A stretch of 26,608 bases of DNA from a virus, in IMG/VR virus record IMGVR_UViG_3300030060_007485, positions 1-26,608 of that record; one strand, 5' to 3'. The notes below the pieces were generated by a model. That model searched no databases. It was not told the origin of the DNA and saw only the letters and a program-made list of their open reading frames with translations. The stretch's first letter is position 1. Every line of letters starts with the position of its first letter. Shown piece after piece: positions 12,081 through 19,400 of this stretch. Position numbers and translations under genes: made by a program.

Positions 12081-12743
12081 TCAATCGTGTATCCCATCGA
12101 ATAAATCCATTTGTCTTAATTTTGCTTTTATGTCTACACACTCATAATTTTTGTTGTTACCCTTAGGATATGCTTTTATATCCCATTTCATGTCTTTCTT
12201 CATATCTCTCTTTTCTTTTTTATTACCATGTAGATAGATATATCTAAAAGTTGGCATAAGTTCTTCTGTCTTCATTATCCTCCCTTTCTTATCTACATCT
12301 CTTCTCATATCAAAAGTCTTGCCATCCTCAAAAGTATATCTATGTTTTTTAGCACTGGTTCCTGTATAAAGCCAATTAGTAGCCTGATAAACATAACCAT
12401 GATGATTGTGGTTAGCATCAGCATAAGAAACCAATGCCATGGGTGTTGGTAATTTTTTTATTGCTCTAGTGATGAAGTAACTAGCAGAGTTTTTCGGTGT
12501 ATGTGAATTTAAAACCAGTCTATTAAGTTCAAGAGTTTTTACTCTTTTCTTATGGAATATACATTTGCCATCGTTGTATTCTTTATTGGGTGGACAACCA
12601 AAAGTGATAACTCCTTCTAAATTGTTATCAAGATCAACCAAGCCAAACGCATAAGATATGGGACACAACCTTTTTGCATAATGTTTTTCTAGCAACCAAT
12701 CCTGCACTTCATAATTTTGTAGCTGTTTAATCCTGTAATCCAT
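12081..12743 (-). CDS. mom: Mom-like DNA adenine modification protein (220 aa)
   Basis: The protein resembles the phage Mu Mom family, a GNAT-fold group that modifies adenine to shield phage DNA from restriction. Characteristic blocks are TLELNRLVLNS (70-80), NSASYFITRAIKKL (85-98), the core VSYADANHNHHGYVYQATNWLYTGTS (105-130), and KKHRYTF after it. Family members carry SYAD...HxGxxYQAxNWxYTG in this order. The start at 12743 shares one base with the primase-helicase stop (TGATG), so translation is coupled; a TTG 12 bases earlier is unlikely. Its place beside replication genes suits modification during or just after synthesis. The chemical product here cannot be deduced. Other GNAT roles are possible but less likely. 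Confidence 0.75.
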   Translation of the reverse strand: MDYRIKQLQNYEVQDWLLEKHYAKRLCPISYAFGLVDLDNNLEGVITFGCPPNKEYNDGKCIFHKKRVKTLELNRLVLNSHTPKNSASYFITRAIKKLPTPMALVSYADANHNHHGYVYQATNWLYTGTSAKKHRYTFEDGKTFDMRRDVDKKGRIMKTEELMPTFRYIYLHGNKKEKRDMKKDMKWDIKAYPKGNNKNYECVDIKAKLRQMDLFDGIHD

Positions 12744-14932
12744 CAATCGTTCCAATCCTTGTAGTCTCCACCAAAACTTCCTGAGCTCCCGCTCCCTGAG
12801 TCTTCGACTGGAGTGTAGTCAAGATCATAGACATTCTTACCGTTGGTCCTTCTTTTCTCAATGCCATGCTCGTGTAAAACACGAACCGCATCTTTGATGT
12901 CAGGCATCCTCGGATTACTAATACCCAAGTCCCTAAGGAACTGTGTCATCTGTACAGGCTCAGTTGCCTTACTATCAAAGTTCACATGTTGCAATACCAA
13001 GTCTTCGACTGAGCTTTGTGTTCGGTAAGTTTCATTCGATTCTTGTAAGAGCTCTCGCTCATCAGGAGATAGAAACCAATTCTTTACACCTTTAATATAA
13101 TATTGTTCTTTGATCTCTGCCCATACTTGTTGCATATCGATACCGTGATTGACATTGATCTCTTTAACAGCAAGCACCCAAAATCTTCTGTTACCACTGG
13201 TATCTGTCAAGAACTCTCGAGCATTGACACTAGCATAGAAGGCAGTTCGTCTTTGGTAGGTAGTGAAAGCTCGGTCATAAGGCAAACGCAACTCATCTGT
13301 TTTGGCTGTCACAAAGGCCTTGAGTTGGTCTATGTCAGACTTCTTAAAAGTCGACTCTATTTCACCGAGCTCCACTATCCAATGAGAGACTGCTCGTTTC
13401 ACACTATCTTTATCTGATGGGTTGAGTGTCGCTCCTTCTAACAACCAACCCTTCTCGTAATCGCACAACCGTTTGAACCATAAAGTCTTACCCAAACCCT
13501 GTGCTCCTTGTAGGACCAAGATGCCTTCGAGCTCAACTCCATTCTCTTCATAAGCGGCGGCTACACAACTGATCAACCATTTCTTGAGCAATATCTCTTT
13601 TTGTTTTTTAGATTCGACTGTGACCAAGGTATCCATGAAAGCCTCAAGTCTTGATGTCCCATCCCAAGGCTTAGAGTCAATCCATTCTTTCACAGGGTTG
13701 TACTCTTCAGCCAATATCTTGAGGTAGTCTCTGACCTTAGTGTGTGGTATGCCCATATTGATACAGCGATTTTCAATCTCAATCAGGCTGGCCTCTTCTC
13801 GCATGTCAGCGATAAACTTCGTTTCAGGTATCTCGATCTCCATGCGTTTCTTAATTACATTGTAGCGAACCTGTATGCCGTGGGTGGTCAAAACTCCACC
13901 GATGTTATCTTTAGTATTGAGTATGCGACCACTACCACTTCTTTGATAGTCGTACTCCACAGGGATGTCCAGTGTTTGTAACACCACCTCACCTTCGGTC
14001 TTCGCAACTTCGTTCTTATGGTCGTTGTAGTCACCCTTAGTTTCAGGCATAAAGACCTCAGCCTGCCCACCTAGTTTCTTGATGATGTTGCAAGCCTTAG
14101 TCGCCTCTTTCTCTCCTGTCTTACTATCATCATTGTCAGCTATAAATATGTGTTTGTGCTTAGGAAAATAGTCATACATAGTCTCAGCTACCGCTGATAA
14201 ATTGTAAGCATCGAAAGTGACGACCACAGCTTGACTGTAATCTGCATAGTAACTGCTGGCAGTCGCATAGCCTTCGCAGTAGTTTATAATTTTGTTGTTG
14301 CTATTCTTGAGCAACTCTTGTCCCAAGATAAAAAAGCTCCCGCTTTTTTTGGAACCAGTAAGAAATCTTTTTTCGCCTTTTTCATCTATGTATTGCAAAC
14401 CGACCACGGCAAGATGCTGGTCGTACAGCGGAATCATAAGACGACCTTTGGTGTCTTGTTTCAAACCATAAGACAATACTTGTTTGCGTTCTAAGTAGGG
14501 ATGTTTTTCACAAGGTTCACTACTGTTCCATATTGAGACAGCTCGTTCTGCGGCCTTGCTATATTTCTCGGCTTGTTTGACCTCAGCCTCTTTTCTTAAT
14601 CTTTCGATCTCTTCTTTGTGTGCTTTGGTCAATCTACGACCTGCACCATTTTCAGGATGCCATGTTCCTTGTGGTTCGTTAGCACTTAATCTGTAATCAC
14701 CAAAGCGACCAAAAGGTGTAGATTGGTCTGCCCAAAATTGATACCAACCGACTTTCTTGCGTTGACCACCAACATTCATAAAGGCTCGACCTACAGACCC
14801 ATCAGTTACCAAACCTCTTTGTGGGTCAGGCTCTAATCCATGGTCAAACAAGAAGTTTGTAAACTGTGTTTGTAAATCATGTGATAAGGGACGGTCAAAG
14901 TTTTTCTTAGGTTTTTTAATTTTTAGTGACAT
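12743..14932 (-). CDS. Toprim primase fused to VapE-type helicase (729 aa)
   Basis: The N-terminal half is primase-like. FWADQSTPFGRFGDYR precedes a Toprim core with Glu220 in NYCEGYATA, DAYNL (241-245) and the acidic ADNDD (265-269) that would bind metal. Residues about 415-650 match the virulence-associated protein E helicase family: KPWDGTSRLEAF, Walker A GAQGLGKT (476-483), Walker B HWIVELGEIE (517-526), an arginine region RRTAFYASVNAREFLTD and NRRFWVL. The C-terminus is a Gly/Ser/Asp-rich tail. Together these suggest one protein that primes and unwinds at the fork, as in phages and islands that carry primase-VapE fusions. No DNA polymerase is in the window. The ATG at 14932 has a weak ribosome site. 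Confidence 0.88.
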   Translation of the reverse strand: MSLKIKKPKKNFDRPLSHDLQTQFTNFLFDHGLEPDPQRGLVTDGSVGRAFMNVGGQRKKVGWYQFWADQSTPFGRFGDYRLSANEPQGTWHPENGAGRRLTKAHKEEIERLRKEAEVKQAEKYSKAAERAVSIWNSSEPCEKHPYLERKQVLSYGLKQDTKGRLMIPLYDQHLAVVGLQYIDEKGEKRFLTGSKKSGSFFILGQELLKNSNNKIINYCEGYATASSYYADYSQAVVVTFDAYNLSAVAETMYDYFPKHKHIFIADNDDSKTGEKEATKACNIIKKLGGQAEVFMPETKGDYNDHKNEVAKTEGEVVLQTLDIPVEYDYQRSGSGRILNTKDNIGGVLTTHGIQVRYNVIKKRMEIEIPETKFIADMREEASLIEIENRCINMGIPHTKVRDYLKILAEEYNPVKEWIDSKPWDGTSRLEAFMDTLVTVESKKQKEILLKKWLISCVAAAYEENGVELEGILVLQGAQGLGKTLWFKRLCDYEKGWLLEGATLNPSDKDSVKRAVSHWIVELGEIESTFKKSDIDQLKAFVTAKTDELRLPYDRAFTTYQRRTAFYASVNAREFLTDTSGNRRFWVLAVKEINVNHGIDMQQVWAEIKEQYYIKGVKNWFLSPDERELLQESNETYRTQSSVEDLVLQHVNFDSKATEPVQMTQFLRDLGISNPRMPDIKDAVRVLHEHGIEKRRTNGKNVYDLDYTPVEDSGSGSSGSFGGDYKDWND

Positions 14933-15013
14933 TTATTTCTTGCTCTTAATGTTAGAGTGTGTTTTAATTTACACTATGCTATAAAAATTAGCAATCATTT
15001 ATCGAGGAAATTT

Positions 15014-15727
15014 ATGAGTTTAACAATTAGTAACCAAGGAAATGCTGACCTACCAAAGTTAGCTAAAGGAGTATATCATGGTACTTGTTTCCGTATTGTT
15101 GACTTGGGTGAATCTATCCAAGAATACAAAGGCGAAAAGAATAAAAGAAAACGAGTACATATTAGTTTTGAAATCACTGAGGCGGTAGACCCCTCTGACA
15201 ATGCAGTTGATATGGATGATGGGCGACCATTTGCCGTATCTAAAACATATACCGCCTCTCTTTTTGAAAATGCGGCACTGCGTATTGACCTACAAGCATG
15301 GCGAGGCAAAAGTTTTACCGAAGAAGAATTAAACGGTTTTGACATTGGTAAGCTGTTGGGTTGCACAGCGAGGATTGAAGTCGGACACACAGAACCTAGC
15401 GACAAAGGTGCTGGTGGTAATCCAAAAATACTATCATTGCAAAGACCTGATGGTGGCATAGAACAAGATAAGCAAACTAAAAACGATAAGCAAAAATTTG
15501 ATTTGTCAGTTTATTGTGACGAGTTCAATGGTAACTCTAGTCCTGAAACAAAAGCTATGTGTGATGTATTCGAAAGTCTACCAACATGGCATCAAGAAGA
15601 GATACAAAAAAGTTTTGAATATGAGGCGGCTGTTGAGCAAGGTGCAGATAAACCTGTAACAGAAAGTAATGGTGGTCTTGCTGATTTGGCGAAGGATGAC
15701 GAGAAACATCCTGACATACCTTTCTAA
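15014..15727 (+). CDS. Phage SSB-like protein with bacterial-type DIPF tail (237 aa)
   Basis: The start at 15014 is set by GAGGAAA 5-8 bases upstream. The body has a predicted OB-fold pattern (LPKLAKGVYHGTCFRIVDLG, RKRVHISFEIT, TYTASLFENAALRIDLQAW) that I recall from phage single-strand DNA-binding or recombination proteins. LQAWRGKSFTEEELNGFDIGKLLG is typical of that group. A flexible acidic C-terminal region ends exactly in DIPF, the tip of bacterial SSB proteins that recruits host repair and replication factors. It lies upstream of an exonuclease on the same operon, which fits recombination-dependent replication. The fold assignment is by pattern and the tail is seen directly. Confidence 0.75.
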   Translation: MSLTISNQGNADLPKLAKGVYHGTCFRIVDLGESIQEYKGEKNKRKRVHISFEITEAVDPSDNAVDMDDGRPFAVSKTYTASLFENAALRIDLQAWRGKSFTEEELNGFDIGKLLGCTARIEVGHTEPSDKGAGGNPKILSLQRPDGGIEQDKQTKNDKQKFDLSVYCDEFNGNSSPETKAMCDVFESLPTWHQEEIQKSFEYEAAVEQGADKPVTESNGGLADLAKDDEKHPDIPF

Positions 15728-15737
15728 TTAGGTGGTG

Positions 15738-15785
15738 GAGCAACTTCGTGGTTCTCTTGTACAACTACCCCATAAGGAGTTGCTC
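15738..15785 (+). promoter_or_regulatory. Hairpin masking the ribosome site of the DUF3310 gene
   Basis: GAGCAACT (15738-15745) pairs perfectly with AGTTGCTC (15778-15785). Inside, GTGGTT (15749-15754) pairs with AACTAC (15763-15768) with one G-U pair. The only ribosome site, AAGGAG (15774-15779), is partly in the outer stem and 13 bases from the ATG at 15793, so folding could control translation. Confidence 0.5.
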
Positions 15786-15792
15786 TTAGCCT

Positions 15793-16107
15793 ATGAAATA
15801 TGATGATGTAAACCAACCCAAACATTACATGGGTGAGGGTGTAGATGGACAAAACATTGAGTGTATAGATGCCATGGTTGCTGTTTACGGTGAAGAAAGA
15901 GTAAAGGAGTGGGCTGAAATAAATGCTTTTAAGTATCAATGGCGACAAGGCAAAAAAGGTGATCAGGCAGAACACCTAAAAGATAAGCAAAAAATTATTT
16001 GGTACACAAGATACTCTATGGGTGATGATCCAAGAAGAGATGAAACAATAGATATGTATGCTGAAGAAAAATGTGACTTTCAAGGAGATACAGAAAAAGA
16101 TGACTAA
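15793..16107 (+). CDS. DUF3310-family phage protein (104 aa)
   Basis: The sequence follows the DUF3310 pattern: NQPKHYMGEGVDGQNIECIDAM at residues 7-28, then AFKYQWRQGKKGDQ and KDKQKIIWYTRYSM. The family is widespread in phages, often sits among nucleotide-metabolism or replication genes, and has no settled biochemical role. The C-terminus is charged and acidic. The gene sits between the SSB-like protein and the second oxygenase, whose start overlaps its stop by 8 bases. The distant, structured ribosome site suggests regulated translation. Family assignment is strong; function is unknown. Confidence 0.85.
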   Translation: MKYDDVNQPKHYMGEGVDGQNIECIDAMVAVYGEERVKEWAEINAFKYQWRQGKKGDQAEHLKDKQKIIWYTRYSMGDDPRRDETIDMYAEEKCDFQGDTEKDD

Positions 16108-16813
16108 GGAAATGAAATACGACATTTACTCACTACCAAGTGTTTTGATGTTACAACACGAGATGGATACAGAGATGGTTAAGGACTTAAACGACTACCT
16201 CGATGATTTGCAAAAAAGCAGAGACAAAAAATCAGCCAGCGATGATTTGGTTGGTCAAATAAATAAGGGCGAGCAACTTAACATTGACCCTGAACATGAT
16301 AAGGTCAAGCCTTTCCGCAACTTGGCTGTCAATCTTGGTATCAAATATATCCAACATTTTGTGCAACATACTGGCACTAATGTCAGACCTAAAAAATTAG
16401 GTTTGGATAAACTATGGTCTGTGCATAGTTATGAGGGTGATTACAACCCAATACATGATCATCTAACATTAACTAATATGGGCATATCTTTTACCTGTTG
16501 GACTAAAGTACCTGAACAAATAACAAAACCAAAAGATACTGGGTCTTACGACCTTTATAACAATTCAGGTGCCATAGACGGTTTCATCAACTTTACTTAT
16601 GGTCTTAACCAAACAGGTGACCCTGAGAAACTTAGACCATCTCAATCGAGATACATAAAACCTGAGGTCGGTAAGTTTCTGATGTTTCCATCATGGATGC
16701 AACATTGTGTCTATCCGTTTTTCGGTGAGGGTGAACGCAGAACTGTGGCTGGTAACTTAAACTGTTTCGACTTATCTAAAGAAGATATAGATAAACTTAA
16801 GGAGAAAAAATGA
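16100..16813 (+). CDS. Second 2-oxoglutarate/Fe(II) oxygenase, 2OG-FeII_Oxy_5-like (237 aa)
   Basis: I start at the ATG at 16100, overlapping the previous stop by 8 bases; a GGAG is 12 bases upstream. LWSVHSYEGDYNPIHDHLT (105-123) provides the first iron ligands around His119 and His121. VGKFLMFPSWMQHCVYPFFGEGERRTVAGNLN (190-221) supplies the distal His202 and a basic residue (Arg213 or 214) for 2-oxoglutarate. This order is typical of a phage family of putative oxygenases (PF13759 type). The substrate is unknown. It differs clearly from the first oxygenase, so the phage carries two unrelated members. It is coupled by ATGA to the exonuclease gene. Confidence 0.82.
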   Translation: MTKEMKYDIYSLPSVLMLQHEMDTEMVKDLNDYLDDLQKSRDKKSASDDLVGQINKGEQLNIDPEHDKVKPFRNLAVNLGIKYIQHFVQHTGTNVRPKKLGLDKLWSVHSYEGDYNPIHDHLTLTNMGISFTCWTKVPEQITKPKDTGSYDLYNNSGAIDGFINFTYGLNQTGDPEKLRPSQSRYIKPEVGKFLMFPSWMQHCVYPFFGEGERRTVAGNLNCFDLSKEDIDKLKEKK

Positions 16814-17592
16814 TAGCACCTGAGTTTGAAGTTGGCATCTACGATAATATCCCTTATGAAGATTATGCGGCCATACCAGCTTACAGGTCACACGACCTAA
16901 CAGCTGTCATCAAATGTCCGTACACATGGAAGTTCAAAAAACAGGTTGAGCAAACACCTTCGATGTTGGAGGGCAGAGTGCAACATACTTTGTTTTTAGA
17001 GGAGCACAACTTTGATAAAGAGTTTGTTGTGCAACCACAAATAGATAGAAGAACCAAAGCTGGCAAGGAGGATTACGAAACTTTTTTAAACACAGTAGGT
17101 GAACGCACAGTAATAAGTCAAGATTTATACGATACTTGTTTAGAAAGAAAAGGTGTTGTCCAAGAGTTTGTACCCAAACCAACAGACATGGTTGAGCTTA
17201 CAATTTGTTTCATGTGGCACGATCAACCTTTCAAAGCACGACTTGATTGGTACGACAATGAATATGTATGGGATTTGAAAACCTGTGTCGATGCCTCACC
17301 TCGTGGCTTTATTCGTGCTGTTAACAACTTCAACTATCACATGCAAGCATCTTTATATATTGATGCCTGTAAAGCAGTAAATCTCAAATGTGAAGGTTTT
17401 AAATTCCTAGCACAAGAGAAAAAAGACCCGTACCCTTATGCGGTTTACACACTATCAGATGAGTCGATCAAATATGCTCAAGCAAGAAACGAGCAAGCAC
17501 TAGAAAAGATTTTAAAATGTGAGGCTGAAAAAGAATACAGGCCTTTCGGCCTGTATGGTGAACAAGTCATAGAATCTACTGACCTGTATTAA
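16810..17592 (+). CDS. PD-(D/E)XK exonuclease, RecE/DUF3799-like (260 aa)
   Basis: The nuclease core is readable: GRVQH (55-59) with the conserved His, an acidic Glu129, LDW (Asp146), the WDLKT strand (Asp155, Lys157) as the PD-(D/E)XK signature, and YHMQASLY (176-183) with the Gln and Tyr found in RecB-like phage exonucleases. Such enzymes resect DNA ends for single-strand annealing or intron-free recombination; DUF3799 members occur beside SSB-like genes as here. AAGGAG precedes the ATG, which overlaps the oxygenase stop by ATGA. No annealing protein is seen nearby. The last codons carry a perfect hairpin that serves as the terminator of the opposing operon. Confidence 0.85.
   Translation: MIAPEFEVGIYDNIPYEDYAAIPAYRSHDLTAVIKCPYTWKFKKQVEQTPSMLEGRVQHTLFLEEHNFDKEFVVQPQIDRRTKAGKEDYETFLNTVGERTVISQDLYDTCLERKGVVQEFVPKPTDMVELTICFMWHDQPFKARLDWYDNEYVWDLKTCVDASPRGFIRAVNNFNYHMQASLYIDACKAVNLKCEGFKFLAQEKKDPYPYAVYTLSDESIKYAQARNEQALEKILKCEAEKEYRPFGLYGEQVIESTDLY
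17527..17556 (-). terminator. Rho-independent terminator of the minus operon, inside the exonuclease gene
   Basis: ATACAGGCC (17535-17543) and GGCCTGTAT (17548-17556) form a perfect 9-bp stem. Read on the minus strand the loop is GAAA and the stem is followed by TCTTTTTC (17534-17527). It lies about 40 bases past the stop codon of the 328-aa minus gene. Confidence 0.75.
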
Positions 17593-17594
17593 TT

Positions 17595-18581
17595 TCACAT
17601 TTGTACCATCTCCACTTTTGTTGGTCTTTGATAAAAGCCAAAGAATTGCTCACCATTTGCTTTAGTAACTCTTGCAGAAAATTTAACCTTAATACCAGTC
17701 AAGTCGTCAATCTTTAAGTAGCCTTTCTCATCGTAGTCCAATGTGTCAACAATTACTTTAGGACAAGTACCATAAACTGTATAACCTTTGTTATCTTTTA
17801 CAAATATCTTTGTCTGCATACCATATTCACTTTCAATGAGTTTGGCCTTAGTGATTGTGCCTTCAACACACTGTTTGAAACCACTTTTTTGTATTGGCCT
17901 CATTGAGGCAAGTTCTTTAAGGTAATCATTTCTTATCTGTAAATACTTTTCTGATTTCTTAGCCACATCAGCATCACTAGGAAACTGAGCAATAATTTTT
18001 GTAAAGAGGTTTATTTGTGCAGGTGTTAAATCTTTACCTGCAACTGCTTTTTCATAAATGTTTCTAAATATATCCCAAGCAAAAGTTTTTCTTGCAGCCA
18101 TACAGTTTATAAACTTAGCAGCATCAAGATTAGATATGTCTTTGGATTTTACAATTTCCCAGTCAGTCGGATAGACATTAGTCAAATCATTTATTTCTTC
18201 AGCAAGTTTGCGTCTCATAGATAAAAAACCATCAAAACAATTTTCCTCAACCCACTCAGCTATCTCATTCAGGACAACTTCATCGATACCCTGTGAGGCC
18301 ATAGTTTGATAAAACTGTTGAACATTTTCTGCCTTTCTACCAGTTTTAGAGGTGTTATAGTCACGCATGGAACTTTGCTCACAGATATAGAAATCTTTAA
18401 TTGAATTAGATTTACAGTAATCAATAAAGGTATTGACGGCCTTTGTGTAATGCTTTGAAACATTACGAACATATTTCCATTTACCAGTATATCCTGCCGT
18501 ACTATCCCACCAGTAAATACAATACATTTTTTGATTAGGTTTTAGTGCTAATGCTCCAAATGTAGGATTTTCGTTTTTCAT
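17595..18581 (-). CDS. Hypothetical protein with C-terminal OB-fold-like domain (328 aa)
   Basis: The C-terminal third (from about residue 235) reads EGTITKAKLIESEYGMQTKI, then KGYTVYGTCPKVIVDTL, a GIKVKFSARVTKAN strand and FFGFYQRPTKVEMVQM. This five-strand pattern resembles a small OB-like nucleic-acid-binding barrel found in several phage proteins. The N-terminal part has Trp/Tyr-rich strands (KMYCIYWWDSTAGY), and the middle is helical with many Lys and Asp. A strong ribosome site (GGAGGAAGG) overlaps the previous stop (ATGA). I infer nucleic-acid binding, perhaps in replication or recombination, but cannot name the family. Confidence 0.65.
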   Translation of the reverse strand: MKNENPTFGALALKPNQKMYCIYWWDSTAGYTGKWKYVRNVSKHYTKAVNTFIDYCKSNSIKDFYICEQSSMRDYNTSKTGRKAENVQQFYQTMASQGIDEVVLNEIAEWVEENCFDGFLSMRRKLAEEINDLTNVYPTDWEIVKSKDISNLDAAKFINCMAARKTFAWDIFRNIYEKAVAGKDLTPAQINLFTKIIAQFPSDADVAKKSEKYLQIRNDYLKELASMRPIQKSGFKQCVEGTITKAKLIESEYGMQTKIFVKDNKGYTVYGTCPKVIVDTLDYDEKGYLKIDDLTGIKVKFSARVTKANGEQFFGFYQRPTKVEMVQM

Positions 18582-18865
18582 CCTTCCTCCTGTTCAAGTT
18601 CTAACTCTGCGATTTCTTGTTCTAACTTATTTTGCCCTAAACTCCACTCACTTCCATTCTTTTTAATTTCGTCTAAGAACTCATTTACTATAATTTCTGC
18701 TTGATCCCAACTTACACCATATAGGGCAACAAGAAAACTTGTGCAATCAAAGTAAAATTGAGAGCCTTCTCCAACAGCCTCATTTTCGTTTTCTGTGTAA
18801 TATATGTAACAACACAAAAGTTTCTCTATCAAAATTCTGTGTTCTTTTGTCAACGCAACATTCAT
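18578..18865 (-). CDS. Hypothetical acidic protein (95 aa)
   Basis: The ATG at 18865 has GGAGGAAGTATAGG before it, the same leader found before the 88-aa gene. The product begins MNVALTKEHRILIEKLLCCYI and ends in an acidic helix (LEQEIAELELEQEEG). The middle has Cys, Tyr and Trp (YFDCTSFLVALYGVSWDQ) and could be a compact helical domain. There is no signal peptide or clear membrane helix. It overlaps the 328-aa gene by ATGA and follows the 88-aa gene by one base. No family is recognised. Confidence 0.6.
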   Translation of the reverse strand: MNVALTKEHRILIEKLLCCYIYYTENENEAVGEGSQFYFDCTSFLVALYGVSWDQAEIIVNEFLDEIKKNGSEWSLGQNKLEQEIAELELEQEEG

Positions 18866-18866
18866 C

Positions 18867-19133
18867 CTATACTTCCTCCTGACCTGTATTAATTAATTTA
18901 TTAAAGTCTGTAACAGCTATTTCGTCTAAGAAAATTTTTTGGTTGCTATCTGCAATAATGTGGATATGCCCACTGTCCTCTATTGATCCCCACTGTGTGT
19001 GATCAACAGTATCGTCTTTTAACAACGGTGCTCCCCACACAAATTCAGAACCACGATTACTGCACTCTGCTGTTTCCACAATAAAAGCATTACCTCTATA
19101 TTCAGGAACAGTAAAAATTTGAAACTTTTTCAT
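18867..19133 (-). CDS. Hypothetical beta-rich protein (88 aa)
   Basis: The ATG at 19133 has GGAGGAAGTATAGG upstream and overlaps the stop of the 43-aa membrane protein by ATGA. The product (MKKFQIFTVPEYRGNAFIVE..., then HIHIIADSNQKIFLDEI and a short helical end) is mostly beta with a few His residues. It is likely a small cytoplasmic fold. Its stop lies one base before the next gene. I do not recognise the family and assign no role. Confidence 0.6.
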   Translation of the reverse strand: MKKFQIFTVPEYRGNAFIVETAECSNRGSEFVWGAPLLKDDTVDHTQWGSIEDSGHIHIIADSNQKIFLDEIAVTDFNKLINTGQEEV

Positions 19134-19261
19134 CCTATACTTCCTCCATTAATAAAGTCTACAATTAAAACAAAACAGAGAGCGAACACACCGAAATAAC
19201 ATAAAGCCAATTCAGCTCTCTCGTCCAACCATCTTTCTGCTTTCCAAACTAAATATCTCAT
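19130..19261 (-). CDS. Small single-pass membrane protein, first gene of operon (43 aa)
   Basis: An ATG at 19261 opens 43 codons. A basic amphipathic start (MRYLVWKAERWLDERAE) is followed by a hydrophobic helix ALCYFGVFALCFVLIVDF and a short NGGSIG end, whose codons double as the ribosome site for the next gene. The stop overlaps that gene by ATGA. The promoter TTGCAC-16-TATAAT ends 8 bases before the ATG and no Shine-Dalgarno exists, so its mRNA is probably leaderless or nearly so. A small membrane peptide made from a strong promoter may modulate the host membrane; the role is unknown. Confidence 0.55.
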   Translation of the reverse strand: MRYLVWKAERWLDERAELALCYFGVFALCFVLIVDFINGGSIG

Positions 19262-19269
19262 ACACTAAT

Positions 19270-19297
19270 ATTATACAAAATTTGGAGTGATGTGCAA
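19270..19297 (-). promoter_or_regulatory. Strong sigma-70-type promoter TTGCAC-16-TATAAT
   Basis: On the minus strand TTGCAC (19297-19292) and a perfect TATAAT (19275-19270) are 16 bp apart. The predicted +1 lies 0-2 bases before the ATG at 19261. It faces away from the regulator gene on the other side. Confidence 0.7.
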
Positions 19298-19349
19298 GTT
19301 TTTATACATTACAGCATTTTATTATATCTGTATCAATTTTCATATTTGT

Positions 19350-19376
19350 TTGCACAAAACAGTAAAATAGTATAAA
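19350..19376 (+). promoter_or_regulatory. Divergent promoter for the regulator gene (TTGCAC, TATAAA)
   Basis: TTGCAC (19350-19355) and TATAAA (19371-19376) are only 15 bp apart, shorter than ideal, so activity may be weak or regulated. Between this and the opposite promoter an inverted repeat TACAG (19310-19314)/CTGTA (19328-19332) could be an operator for the adjacent regulator. Confidence 0.4.
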
Positions 19377-19400
19377 CTTTGTCAGTATATATATTTGAAT

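Noticed and set aside
11872-12141. An 89-codon minus-strand frame across the iteron region
   Set aside because: It overlaps the end of the Mom-like gene, has no ribosome site, and its repeated PTL text is produced by the DNA repeats. The AT-rich non-coding reading explains the region better.
16058-16099. Longer start of the second oxygenase at 16058
   Set aside because: It would add residues wholly inside the DUF3310 gene. The ATG at 16100 gives the 8-base overlap common in this genome.
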